64,000 nt of DNA, taken from contig CACMUL010000002.1 of the NCBI GenBank assembly GCA_902616855.1, positions 62,001 through 126,000 on the forward strand, given 5' to 3'. Positions 28,485-36,614 of this stretch are shown here, piece by piece. Positions within the stretch are counted from its first letter, which is position 1. Every line of letters begins with the position of its first letter. The notes beneath the pieces are model-generated. The model did no database searches and had not been told where the DNA came from. It saw only the letters and a program-made list of their open reading frames with translations. A program made the translations under genes and the position numbers. Source of the DNA: an uncultured Alphaproteobacteria bacterium. GTDB taxonomy: Bacteria > Pseudomonadota > Alphaproteobacteria > HIMB59.

Positions 28485-30393
28485 TAATATTTATCTTTCT
28501 GTATTCAATTACTGACTCAGGATTTGCCAACGATCCCAAGTTCTGCACTTTATCATTATTGATAATTTTTTTGACAAGTATTTCAGAGTTTTTACCACTT
28601 TTTGTTCTTGGAATATCTTTGACAATAAATATTTTCCAAGGAACATGCCTTGGACTAAGCGATGTCTTGAGGTGTTTTTTCAATATTGTATTAAAATCAA
28701 CATTAATTTTTGTGTTTAACAATTTCAAAAAAAGGACAATTTTTTCATCATTTTTAGTCAAATAACCTGTTGCCAAACAGTCCTCGATCCAATGAAATTT
28801 TTGTAAGCAACTATATATTTCACCTGTTCCTATTCTGACACCACCTGGATTTAAAGTAGCATCTGATCTTCCAAAGATTAGATAACCTCCATTTTTGGTT
28901 TTTTTCACATAATCTCCATGAGACCATATGTTTCGAAATTTTTTAAAATATGCGGATTTATACTTATCATGCAATCTGTCATTCCAAAAGTAGATAGGCT
29001 TAGAGGGGAAAGGGGTCTTGCAAACTAGCTCTCCTGTCTTTTTGGTTGGCTTGCCGTGATCATTGAAAACATCAATATCCATGCCCAAGCCCGGTCCTTG
29101 AATTTCACCTGAATAGACAGGTAAAGTTGGTATTCCTAACATAAAACACGAAACTATGTCTGTACCGCCACTCACTGAGTGTATAAAAGATTTTGAATTT
29201 AAACTTTTATTAATAAAATTAAAAGTGTCTGGGCTTAAAGGAGAGCCAGTTGATATAAAACAATTAATTTTTTTTAAAATATCTTTTTTATTTGATTTAT
29301 AATTATTCTGGATAGTTTCATAAACTTTTGCTCCCGCACCTAGCATTGTTGAATTAGTATCTTTTGTAATATTTATAACTCGATTTATATTTGGATAAAA
29401 TGGGGAGCCATCATAAAGAACGATTGAGGAACCTAGTAGTAAGTTTGAAACTGTCCAGTTCCACATCATCCACCCGCAAGTAGTTAAGAAAAGCATCTTA
29501 TCTTCAGATTTAACATTTGTGTGTAATGCTAGTTCTTTTAAATGTTGAAGGAGTGAGCCTCCGTGGCCGTGCGTAATACACTTGGGGAGCCCTGTCGTTC
29601 CACTAGAAAATAAAACATATAGGGGATGATTAAAGCTCAATGATATATTTTTATTAAGTTTTGAATATTTTTTTTGATTGTAAATTTTTTTTAATTCAGA
29701 AGTGTTATTTTTTGAAGGATAGCTAGTTTTTAAAATTAGTGGATTATTTAAATTTGCTTTTAATGTTCTTAAGTTTTTTGAATATTGAAATTTCTTGCCG
29801 TTATAAAAATAATAGTCAGCAACAATTAAAAGCTTAGGCTTAAGCTGGGAAAATCTGTCAATCACTGCTTGTGTTCCAAAGTCAGCAGAGCAAGAAGACC
29901 AAACTGCACCAATTTTTGCTGCAGAAAGGAAGCTTATTACTGTATCAGGTATATTTGGCAAATATCCAACAATTACGTCACCTTTTTTAATGCCTTTATC
30001 TCTAAAAAAATTGCTTAATGCATTAATTCTTTTATTTAAATCACTATAAATAATTTTTTCGCTGAATTTGTTTTCTCCAATAAATTCAATGGCCAAATCT
30101 GATGAATTATTTTTTGAAATTAAATCGTAATAATTAAGATTACTGTTATCAAAAAAAATTGAATTCCAAAAAGATTTTTTTTTGTAAGCTTTAAAAAATC
30201 TTTTCCTCTCAAGGTCGATATTAAAATACTCAACTATAGACTCCCAAAACTCACCAGGGTTCTTATTAGTCCATGACCAAAGCTTGTTATAATTTAAAAA
30301 TTTTTTAGAGAGTTTTTGCTCTAAATAGGTCTGAAATTTATAAAGGTTTGTAGATTTAATAAATTTTCTACTTGGCTCAAATAACTTATCCAT
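28477..30393 (-). CDS. Acetoacetyl-CoA synthetase (acetoacetate-CoA ligase)
   Basis: A 638-residue adenylate-forming enzyme. It has the N-terminal AACS/ACS cap (GEFWESIVEYF near 46), the P-loop-like YVLFSSGTTGLPKCITH (about 256), CGWMMWNW (about 304) and the C-terminal acylation lysine in IPRTKSGKNSE (about 604). The overall pattern is acetoacetyl-CoA synthetase rather than acetyl-CoA synthetase. It activates acetoacetate with ATP and CoA in the cytoplasm. It overlaps the thioesterase upstream and the thiolase downstream by 8 nt each. Confidence 0.92.
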   Translation of the reverse strand: MDKLFEPSRKFIKSTNLYKFQTYLEQKLSKKFLNYNKLWSWTNKNPGEFWESIVEYFNIDLERKRFFKAYKKKSFWNSIFFDNSNLNYYDLISKNNSSDLAIEFIGENKFSEKIIYSDLNKRINALSNFFRDKGIKKGDVIVGYLPNIPDTVISFLSAAKIGAVWSSCSADFGTQAVIDRFSQLKPKLLIVADYYFYNGKKFQYSKNLRTLKANLNNPLILKTSYPSKNNTSELKKIYNQKKYSKLNKNISLSFNHPLYVLFSSGTTGLPKCITHGHGGSLLQHLKELALHTNVKSEDKMLFLTTCGWMMWNWTVSNLLLGSSIVLYDGSPFYPNINRVINITKDTNSTMLGAGAKVYETIQNNYKSNKKDILKKINCFISTGSPLSPDTFNFINKSLNSKSFIHSVSGGTDIVSCFMLGIPTLPVYSGEIQGPGLGMDIDVFNDHGKPTKKTGELVCKTPFPSKPIYFWNDRLHDKYKSAYFKKFRNIWSHGDYVKKTKNGGYLIFGRSDATLNPGGVRIGTGEIYSCLQKFHWIEDCLATGYLTKNDEKIVLFLKLLNTKINVDFNTILKKHLKTSLSPRHVPWKIFIVKDIPRTKSGKNSEILVKKIINNDKVQNLGSLANPESVIEYRKININE

Positions 30394-30784
30394 CTTTATT
30401 TTTCATTAATCTTTGAAGGTCATCTGGTATTTTACTTGGAGCTCCTTGAGAATTGACGCAAACCATCAAAATCTTTGATTTAAAAATAATATTATTTTGT
30501 TTGTAAATATTTTGTTCGAGCTCAAATGATGCATTTTTAAGAGACAAAATATTGCTTCTAACAGTTAATTGATCCTCTAGTTTGCATGACTCAATATAAT
30601 CACATTCAATCTTTTTTACTAAAAAAAGTCGATCGTGATCTTTCAATAAAGAATTCAGTGTGAATCCCAATTCATTGATGATTTCAGTACGGGCTCTTTC
30701 AATAAATTTTAAATAATTTGCGTAATATACAACTCCACCAGAGTCTGTGTCTTCATAATATATTTTGAAGTTGTATTGGAACAT
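30386..30784 (-). CDS. YbgC-type acyl-CoA thioesterase (hotdog fold)
   Basis: A 132-residue hotdog thioesterase. The catalytic pattern YYEDTDSGGVVYYANYLKF (residues 9-27) matches 4-hydroxybenzoyl-CoA thioesterase/YbgC proteins, with the active aspartate in EDTDSG. YbgC usually sits in the tol-pal cluster; here it is first in an acetoacetate activation run, so it may hydrolyse acetoacetyl-CoA or a related short acyl-CoA. Its ATG overlaps the stop of a 26-codon micro-ORF (TAATG). Confidence 0.9.
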   Translation of the reverse strand: MFQYNFKIYYEDTDSGGVVYYANYLKFIERARTEIINELGFTLNSLLKDHDRLFLVKKIECDYIESCKLEDQLTVRSNILSLKNASFELEQNIYKQNNIIFKSKILMVCVNSQGAPSKIPDDLQRLMKNKDG

Positions 30785-30864
30785 TAAGTAGTCAGACCTA
30801 AATACAATATATAAGTTATAATAATTATAACTATTCCAAATATTAAATATCTATATTCATTCAT
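30784..30864 (-). CDS. 26-residue membrane micro-ORF coupled to the YbgC-type gene
   Basis: Too short for the ORF track. ATG at 30864 opens a 26-codon frame, MNEYRYLIFGIVIIIITYIL..., with a charged start followed by one uninterrupted hydrophobic helix of about 19 residues. Its TAA overlaps the ATG of the thioesterase gene (TAATG), and an AGGT lies about 9 nt before it. It looks like a one-pass membrane microprotein or a leader peptide. The AT bias here makes hydrophobic Ile/Tyr codons likely by chance, so confidence is limited; the coupling is the main support. Confidence 0.45.
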   Translation of the reverse strand: MNEYRYLIFGIVIIIITYILYLGLTT

Positions 30865-30891
30865 TAAATTAAATACCTATTATAGAAATAC

Positions 30892-31107
30892 TTAGGATAT
30901 TTTTTCTCTCTTAAAATAATAAATCATTTTGTGTTTTGAAGGGATATCAGATTTATCTTTAATTACATTGACCAACTCCCAACCTTCTTTTCCACCTTTG
31001 TTAAGCCAGTCATTTTCCGACTTTAATTCTTCATCATCTAAATATTGGGTATAAATTCTATACTCCCACTTTGAATGTTCTTTTTTATCGAAAGTTGGGT
31101 TAATCAT
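30892..31107 (-). CDS. Small DUF4177-like protein
   Basis: A short soluble protein with the pattern WEYRIYTQYL...WLNKGGKEGWELVNVI...MIYYFKRE, which matches the DUF4177 layout (beta-rich, GKEGWELV core). The track starts at a TTG (31164) deep inside the preceding gene; the ATG at 31107 follows that gene's stop by 11 nt and gives 71 residues, which I prefer (31146 ATG is also possible). Function unknown. It pairs with a small membrane protein upstream, so a membrane-associated partner role is possible. Confidence 0.6.
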   Translation of the reverse strand: MINPTFDKKEHSKWEYRIYTQYLDDEELKSENDWLNKGGKEGWELVNVIKDKSDIPSKHKMIYYFKREKIS

Positions 31108-31118
31108 TTCTTTATAAC

Positions 31119-31355
31119 TTACGCATTTAAATTGTAGAAAAACCATACTGCAGATAAACACCAAAGTGTTAAAAAAATCTTACCTAGTTTATCTGCCTTT
31201 TTAAAATGTGATTTCATTTCATTAAGCTGAGCTAGATTTTGCCCATCTTGTTTTTGAGAGTCCTTTAATTTTTTTTGGTAAAAGAATTTGTATATATTTA
31301 TTGCACAAGTCCATCCTGTTAGTATGTAAAAAATAGAGCTAGATAAAGTTGTCAT
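31119..31355 (-). CDS. Small two-helix membrane protein, unknown
   Basis: A 78-residue protein not recognised as any named family. It has two hydrophobic segments, residues 4-24 (FYILTGWTCAINIYKFF region) and 58-76 (IFLTLWCLSAVWFFYNL), joined by a polar, lysine- and glutamine-rich loop of about 30 residues. It is followed 11 nt later by the DUF4177-like gene, so they are probably one operon. No function can be given. Confidence 0.55.
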   Translation of the reverse strand: MTTLSSSIFYILTGWTCAINIYKFFYQKKLKDSQKQDGQNLAQLNEMKSHFKKADKLGKIFLTLWCLSAVWFFYNLNA

Positions 31356-31396
31356 CTTTCTAATATAAACCTACTCCATGGTTCTTGCTAGTTTTA

Positions 31397-32329
31397 TCAA
31401 TCTTGATATTGGATAAAAGTAGGTTTTATAACCTGGTTATCTTTGTCCCCCAAAGAGTCACATGAGTATCCTAAGTCAGATAACATTTCAGAGAAAATTT
31501 TGTTTGTGCATTTTTTTGCTCTAGCAATTCCATCATACCAAGCTGTGATTTTACCGTTAAAATCTTTAGGAGCATTATTTTGATATATACCATATCGAAA
31601 AGAGGGTCCGTAAGATTTTCCATTGTAAGAATAAATATTAGTTATAAAGCCCTCTTCAGCATATTTTAAATCTCCATTGATATAAAGTTTTAGAAATCCA
31701 TCATTGCCCCAACTTGCATGAATAATTACATCATGCCATTGGTTAAATAAAATATTTTCTGGAATTACCGTTGCAGTCTCATCAGTCTCTACAACAGTTT
31801 TTTTTGTACAGTGCGTTCTATTAATGGCTAACCCTTTAAATTTTTTTTTATATTGAAATATAAAAACATTTTCTGAACCATTTTCTCTACAGTGAGGAAA
31901 AACTTTATTTTCATATGATAATTTCATTTGTCCAAATTGAATTAAATGATTGTCAATTTCTTTATGAGAAGTTGACGAATAAGTAAGCTCAGAATTGTCT
32001 ATAAAAAATGACCATGCATACCAATTTTCTCCTCTCTCTTTTGTATTTATAAAAGTCTCAGTTCTTCCAAAAGAACCCTTAAATTTTCCCCTTTCACAAT
32101 CAAAGTCTTTACAATCAAGTGCTCTAAACTCAAATTTGTGTGATGATTCACCAAGTCTTGAAAATTCAGTGTCGACGCTTTGACTCCAATCTTTACCAGC
32201 ATCTAATCCATGTTTTTCAATAGTTGGCCAACCAATACCCTTGTAACTTCCAACTTGTTCTCCATTTTTAAATGTTAAGCCCAAACAGAAACTGGGGATT
32301 AATAACAATAGAGCTAAGAGAGTTTTCAT
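31397..32329 (-). CDS. Secreted polysaccharide lyase-like protein (jelly-roll fold)
   Basis: A 310-residue protein with a Sec signal peptide (MKTLLALLLLIPSFCLG). The mature part matches the polysaccharide-lyase/heparin-lyase-like beta-jelly-roll family: ENWYAWSFFI near 100, HLIQFGQMK near 127, QWHDVIIHASW near 196, FLKLYINGD near 212 and GPSFRYGIYQ near 238. Such proteins cut acidic polysaccharides by beta-elimination outside the cell. Cysteines (CKDFDCERG, C-terminal CTNK and SCDS) may form disulfides. No other polysaccharide-utilisation gene is adjacent, so the substrate is unknown. Alternative: a lyase-like glucan-binding protein. Confidence 0.7.
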   Translation of the reverse strand: MKTLLALLLLIPSFCLGLTFKNGEQVGSYKGIGWPTIEKHGLDAGKDWSQSVDTEFSRLGESSHKFEFRALDCKDFDCERGKFKGSFGRTETFINTKERGENWYAWSFFIDNSELTYSSTSHKEIDNHLIQFGQMKLSYENKVFPHCRENGSENVFIFQYKKKFKGLAINRTHCTKKTVVETDETATVIPENILFNQWHDVIIHASWGNDGFLKLYINGDLKYAEEGFITNIYSYNGKSYGPSFRYGIYQNNAPKDFNGKITAWYDGIARAKKCTNKIFSEMLSDLGYSCDSLGDKDNQVIKPTFIQYQD

Positions 32330-32384
32330 AACCCTAAAATATCAAATTTGTCATTTAAATTAAGACCTAATAGAATCCTTTTCA

Positions 32385-32411
32385 GTCCGCATTGGCGGAT
32401 AAGTGGCGGAC
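32385..32411. repeat. GC-rich alternative hairpin upstream of tRNA-Arg
   Basis: GTCCGC (32385-32390) can pair either with the near copy GCGGA (32395-32399) or with the far GCGGAC (32406-32411); the two halves are repeated as GGCGGA twice. It lies 53 nt before the tRNA and is GC-rich in a very AT-rich stretch. No U-tract follows. Could be a remnant structure or a transcript-processing signal. Confidence 0.35.
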
Positions 32412-32464
32412 AAATTATTTATTTAAGATAGAAAGATGATAGGTTTGTTAATAATAGGACATTC

Positions 32465-32539
32465 GGTTCCGTGGTGTAACGGATAGCACAAATGACTTCG
32501 GATCATTTAGTCAGGGTTCGAATCCTTGCGGAACCGCCA
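32465..32539 (+). tRNA. tRNA-Arg (anticodon TCG)
   Basis: A full cloverleaf: acceptor GGTTCCG/CGGAACC, D arm, anticodon stem AATGA/TCATT with loop CTTCGGA giving anticodon TCG (codon CGA), T arm CAGGGTTCGAATCCTTG, discriminator G and encoded CCA. It reads the CGA family arginine codon. It stands alone on the plus strand between minus-strand genes. Confidence 0.97.
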
Positions 32540-32546
32540 ATCTAAT

Positions 32547-33425
32547 TTATAAAAAACTCCCTAAACCTTGAAGCTTATTAATGAAATCTCTAATTTGCTC
32601 GTTAATTTTTTGATTATCAATTTCTATTTGATCATTTTCATCAAAATCTAAGTCAAATAAACCCTCTCTGTCTTGAAGTATTTCTTCTAGTGTAAGATCT
32701 GCACTGTTGTCAAAATCAAAATTATTTAAAACAACTTTAGTGAGCAAAGGGGTGATAGCGTAACTAGAAATTATTCCAAACATTCCTGCCTCATCAAATT
32801 CTTGCCCATTTATTGTGCTAAAAAAAACTAAAAGTTTAGAAGCTCTATTAATCTCAGCATTTGAAAGTGCTTTATTACCAGAGACATCTAAAAAACTAAA
32901 AACATCTTCAAAGCACTCTCCCTTATTCTTGGAGAAATTTGAACAGGATAAAGATGCTTTTGAATTCATATATGATAGTACCTCTCCAAATACTAAGATT
33001 AGACTAGCTGGGGTGTTATCGCACTTTGCGTATGTAAAAGTATTATTCGTATTATTTAAAAAATCATAGGACTCATCGGGATTATCTTGCTCTTCAAATA
33101 CAACCTCTAAAATATCGTCATTCAGTTTCATAAAAACATTTTTAAATTCAAATATTTCACCGTTTAGATAAATCCAATCTTTATATGTCTTTGAGTCAGA
33201 AAACTGAAGATAGAAATACGCATAATCGTCTATTTCGTCCTGGCTTTCATAAAGATTGAAGTAGCCACTTTGAGTAATAATAAAAACATCTTCTTCTTTG
33301 GAACAGTCATTACTCCATGTTCCATGAAATTTTTCTGGTATCAAATCTGCGGCGAATAAAAAGAATGGACTTAATAAAGAAACTAAAAAAAAGCTAAAAA
33401 AATTTTTCACGATATAAAATATCAT
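32547..33425 (-). CDS. Secreted EF-hand-like protein, unknown
   Basis: A 292-residue protein with an N-terminal hydrophobic signal (residues 1-25, FFLVSLLSPFFLFAA). The C-terminal half carries calcium-loop-like patterns: DVSGNKALSNAE near 176, DFDNSADLTLEE near 239 (a near-perfect 12-residue EF loop) and DLDFDENDQIEID near 258. The N-terminal half is acidic and aromatic with no family recognised. A calcium-binding periplasmic or outer-surface protein is likely. It is about 120 nt... of one orientation with the PAP2/GT genes upstream but separated by a 32-nt gap. Confidence 0.6.
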   Translation of the reverse strand: MIFYIVKNFFSFFLVSLLSPFFLFAADLIPEKFHGTWSNDCSKEEDVFIITQSGYFNLYESQDEIDDYAYFYLQFSDSKTYKDWIYLNGEIFEFKNVFMKLNDDILEVVFEEQDNPDESYDFLNNTNNTFTYAKCDNTPASLILVFGEVLSYMNSKASLSCSNFSKNKGECFEDVFSFLDVSGNKALSNAEINRASKLLVFFSTINGQEFDEAGMFGIISSYAITPLLTKVVLNNFDFDNSADLTLEEILQDREGLFDLDFDENDQIEIDNQKINEQIRDFINKLQGLGSFL

Positions 33426-33457
33426 AAAAATCTATATATATAAAATTATATGTATTT

Positions 33458-34894
33458 TTAATTAGAATTTTTCTTAGTCAGCCAAGAAGGTTTTTTTAAT
33501 TGATTTAAATTAAGATCCTCTGGAAAATTTTTAAAGATATCATTGAGACCCTTAATTATTACATATGTGATTATAAAACTCATAATCGTATCACTCAAAA
33601 AATGATCACCCTCCATAATTCTTAATAACGAGATTAAAAGAATTGAAGCATATGCAAATGTGTTCCATGAAGTTTTATTGAAAATTATTAGTAAAGCCAA
33701 AGATAACGTAAAAAAAGAAACGTCACCTGAAACGAAACTACAATTGGTACTGCAATAATCAACATTTAACCATGGAATGGTAAATGGCTCTTCTCCTCCA
33801 AATTGAATGGTGTCATTAGGCCTTACACGACCCCACAAATTTTTAAAAATAGAGTTTACAACAATACCTGTTCCGATAATAAGACAAGAAAATAAGTAAA
33901 CCCATTCTCTAACAGCAACATTTAAAATTTTTTCTTTATAATAAATTTGTTTGAAAACAGCAGCTATGGGGACAAAGAAAACTAATAAAGCCATAAGTGG
34001 TAGCAACATCTTACGAACAAAATAGATAAACCAGTCAGACTCTGAAGCAATAAATTTACCGTCCTGTCCAAAAAATAGGCCACTAACAGTTATGTCTAAT
34101 GAGGGAAATATGAAAAATACTATAGAGAGTAGGAGGGTTATGGTTAGGGTTTTAAAGTAAAAATTAAAATTCAAGTAAAGAGAAAAAATGTTTGTATAAA
34201 AATTGGAAATATTACTTGAAATTATTTCAACGTTATTGTTTGGGATTAATTTGTCATTCTCTGATGTAAATAACTTTTTTTTATCTGCTAGTTTTTTTGA
34301 AATAAATATTGTTGAAAGATATGCAACAAGCGTGCCACCAAAGATATCACTAATAAAGTGGGCACCGACTATGACTCTCGTGGATGCAATAATAATTGCA
34401 ATGGTTATCAATGCATTTTTAATTTTCGGAAAGAGAAATATCATACAAAAGATAAAAGCAAAAATAGTTGCAGTATGACCTGATGGGAATGAATGCCATT
34501 TGGAGTCAAATTGTATTATATCTAACGATTTTAATTCAAAACCATTATATAAGACTGGCCGTGGTCTTCCAAAGATATGTTTTAATATTTGTGTAACTAT
34601 GCCACTTAATAAGATATTTAAAAAAATAAATAGACTAATGTCACTTACAGTTTCCATAATCTGATTTTTACTTTTTATAATTTTTGTTAAGCCCCAGATT
34701 AAAATAGTAGGTACAAAAAAATATAAAGAGTCACCAAAGTGAGTGAGTGTTCCAAAAAGAGACTTTGTTTGATGATTAATACTGTCAAAAAAAGAAGCTA
34801 CTGAATAATCAAATAATAAGAAAAAAAAAGCTCCAATTAACAGATAAATACTTATTCTTTTTTCTTGCGAGTTTAACTGATTGAAGAAAGTCAT
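33458..34894 (-). CDS. Tandem PAP2-family membrane phosphatase
   Basis: A 478-residue membrane protein with two PAP2 modules. Module 1 (about 1-215) has all three motifs: KHIFGRPRP, FPSGHT and STRVIVGAHFISD. Module 2 (about 235-470) has KNLWGRVRP, FVSGDVS and LLRIMEGDHFLSD; its second motif has Asp where the catalytic His usually is. PAP2 enzymes remove phosphate from lipid phosphates such as undecaprenyl pyrophosphate or lipid A. Its start overlaps the preceding membrane protein gene by 4 nt, so the two probably act on the same envelope lipid. The two-module arrangement is unusual. Confidence 0.82.
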   Translation of the reverse strand: MTFFNQLNSQEKRISIYLLIGAFFFLLFDYSVASFFDSINHQTKSLFGTLTHFGDSLYFFVPTILIWGLTKIIKSKNQIMETVSDISLFIFLNILLSGIVTQILKHIFGRPRPVLYNGFELKSLDIIQFDSKWHSFPSGHTATIFAFIFCMIFLFPKIKNALITIAIIIASTRVIVGAHFISDIFGGTLVAYLSTIFISKKLADKKKLFTSENDKLIPNNNVEIISSNISNFYTNIFSLYLNFNFYFKTLTITLLLSIVFFIFPSLDITVSGLFFGQDGKFIASESDWFIYFVRKMLLPLMALLVFFVPIAAVFKQIYYKEKILNVAVREWVYLFSCLIIGTGIVVNSIFKNLWGRVRPNDTIQFGGEEPFTIPWLNVDYCSTNCSFVSGDVSFFTLSLALLIIFNKTSWNTFAYASILLISLLRIMEGDHFLSDTIMSFIITYVIIKGLNDIFKNFPEDLNLNQLKKPSWLTKKNSN

Positions 34895-36381
34895 AATTTA
34901 TTAAAGTTGATATTTATGAATGATTTTGTTGTCATATCGAGTATGGTTTTATTTATTGAGTCACTATCTTCTATTGGCATTGTATCAAGGGAACTAAATT
35001 TGAATTCTATTTGGCAATCTGAAAAATAGTCTGGTTTCACTTTGTCACTAAAAAACAACATTAAATCTAGTGGATAATTTTCTTCCAATATAAATTCGGA
35101 TTTTTTTATATCACAATTTAAATCATTTTTTAAAGTATCATAGATAACGAGACTCAATGTTTTATTCTTATATTGTGAATAAAAAAAGACTGAAGTAAAA
35201 AATACAACTAAAATCAAAGAAAATGAGATAGTTTTATATACTGTAGTTAAGGATTTTTCTTGGAGAGAAAAAACTGGATTAATTAATGATACTAAAATTA
35301 TCATTAAATAAAAAATATAATTTATCTGAGGTATCTCTGAAGTGCCGTGATAAAGGGAGGTATCAAAATAAATTATGCCTGCTGGTATAAAAAAAAGGGT
35401 AACTAAAACTATTTTCGACCATTTTAATTCAACAAATTCTAGTGTTCTAAAAATATAAATAGACATTATTGGTAATAAAAAGACTAAAATCGATATATTT
35501 AATTTATTAGAAAAAATAAACATAAACCAACAAAGAATTATTGAAAAAAGGAATATAATCAATTCCTTATTCCAGTTAATTCTTTTTATGCCATTATAAA
35601 AAATAGAAATAATTAGCAAACTTAATAAAGGTAGTAAAAAAATAACACTCTTTGAAAGTTTCTTTAATAAAATATTTGGATCGAAATTAAGTATGGAATA
35701 GTAATCCGTTTTATTAATACCCTGAATAATCAGAATAACTAAAAAAGATATATAAATAAAACTTAGATAAGAAATTAAGTTAAGACGTTTTTTTTTCTCT
35801 AGCTTTAAATTAAATAATTTTATGAATATCAAAAATGTTATTAATATAACAAAATAGAAATTATTGAGAATTAATGCAATTAAACTAAATAATATAAAAA
35901 AAAATACATTATAAAAATTTTCATCATCGAAAATTTTTAATAAATAATAGAATATTAATAAAGTCACCAAGCCTGAAATAAGGGAGCCATCAATGGTTAT
36001 CATTGAAATTAAAATTGTGCCACTTAACATCACTGCTGTAAGAGGCATTAAATAATTGAGGTCATAAAATTTTAATTTAATAATTTTATATGAGACAAAA
36101 ATTAATAATCCTAAGTATATAAAATTCGGTAGTCTAAATAGAAAGTAATTGTTAAAACCAAAAAAATTCGTGAGCTTTGATGTGATATTTAAAAATATCA
36201 AATGTGGATTGAAAAACTCTGAAAAATTTGAAACTAATTCATTATCTTTAATTGTGATAAGAATTTTTATGTCTTCAATAGAAATATATGGTGCGCCTAA
36301 AGTTATTGCACCGAGTAATCCAATCCAAATAATTGTGAAAAAAACAGTCGGAATATTATCTAGGAATCTAAAGATGCTCAT
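34891..36381 (-). CDS. Polytopic membrane protein, GT-C glycosyltransferase-like
   Basis: A 496-residue protein with about 11-12 hydrophobic segments and a C-terminal soluble domain of ~85 residues that includes a Cys pair region (NCDIKK, DCQIEF). The layout (short loop after the first helix with acidic residues, SIEDIK, then RLPNFIYLG near residue 80) resembles ArnT/PMT-like GT-C glycosyltransferases that use polyprenyl-phosphate sugars. No catalytic motif is conclusive. Coupling to a PAP2 phosphatase supports an envelope-lipid glycosylation role, which stays inferred. Confidence 0.55.
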   Translation of the reverse strand: MSIFRFLDNIPTVFFTIIWIGLLGAITLGAPYISIEDIKILITIKDNELVSNFSEFFNPHLIFLNITSKLTNFFGFNNYFLFRLPNFIYLGLLIFVSYKIIKLKFYDLNYLMPLTAVMLSGTILISMITIDGSLISGLVTLLIFYYLLKIFDDENFYNVFFFILFSLIALILNNFYFVILITFLIFIKLFNLKLEKKKRLNLISYLSFIYISFLVILIIQGINKTDYYSILNFDPNILLKKLSKSVIFLLPLLSLLIISIFYNGIKRINWNKELIIFLFSIILCWFMFIFSNKLNISILVFLLPIMSIYIFRTLEFVELKWSKIVLVTLFFIPAGIIYFDTSLYHGTSEIPQINYIFYLMIILVSLINPVFSLQEKSLTTVYKTISFSLILVVFFTSVFFYSQYKNKTLSLVIYDTLKNDLNCDIKKSEFILEENYPLDLMLFFSDKVKPDYFSDCQIEFKFSSLDTMPIEDSDSINKTILDMTTKSFININFNKL

Positions 36382-36489
36382 TTTCTGATTTAACTAAGTT
36401 TAGTAGCATATAGATCTAATTTATTCTATATATTGTGGTTATTTCTATTTTCTTGATGTTATTTTTACCCGTAATTATAATCAAAAATA

Positions 36490-36588
36490 AGAGATTAATC
36501 TCTTTTTACAGCCTTATAGAAGCGGCTTTTTTCTTAGTGGGCCACTTCTTTCTTAAAGGGTTAGGACAAATTGTTCTAACCCTTTTTT
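36490..36588 (+). terminator. Array of three terminator-like hairpins
   Basis: Three hairpins with U-tracts follow each other on the plus strand: AGAGATTAATCTCT plus TTTTT (36490-36507), AGCCTT/AAG-GGCT plus TTTTTT (36510-36532) and the strong AAGGGTTAGGACA/TGTTCTAACCCTT plus TTTTTT (about 36555-36588). No plus-strand gene lies just upstream (the neighbour is on the minus strand), so the transcript they end is unknown: it may be a small RNA starting in 36400-36490. The aminotransferase unit starts right after. Confidence 0.6.
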
Positions 36589-36614
36589 GATTTCTATATT
36601 ATCCTTTTTTAAAG

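Noticed and set aside
30814-30832. 19-nt perfect palindrome AGTTATAAT-A-ATTATAACT
   Set aside because: It lies inside the 26-codon micro-ORF (Ile/Val/Thr codons) in pure AT sequence, so an operator cannot be separated from codon bias.
31367-31426. AAACCTACT...AGTAGGTTT inverted repeat after the lyase gene
   Set aside because: Long 42-nt spacer, partly inside the coding end, no U-tract; weak case for a terminator.
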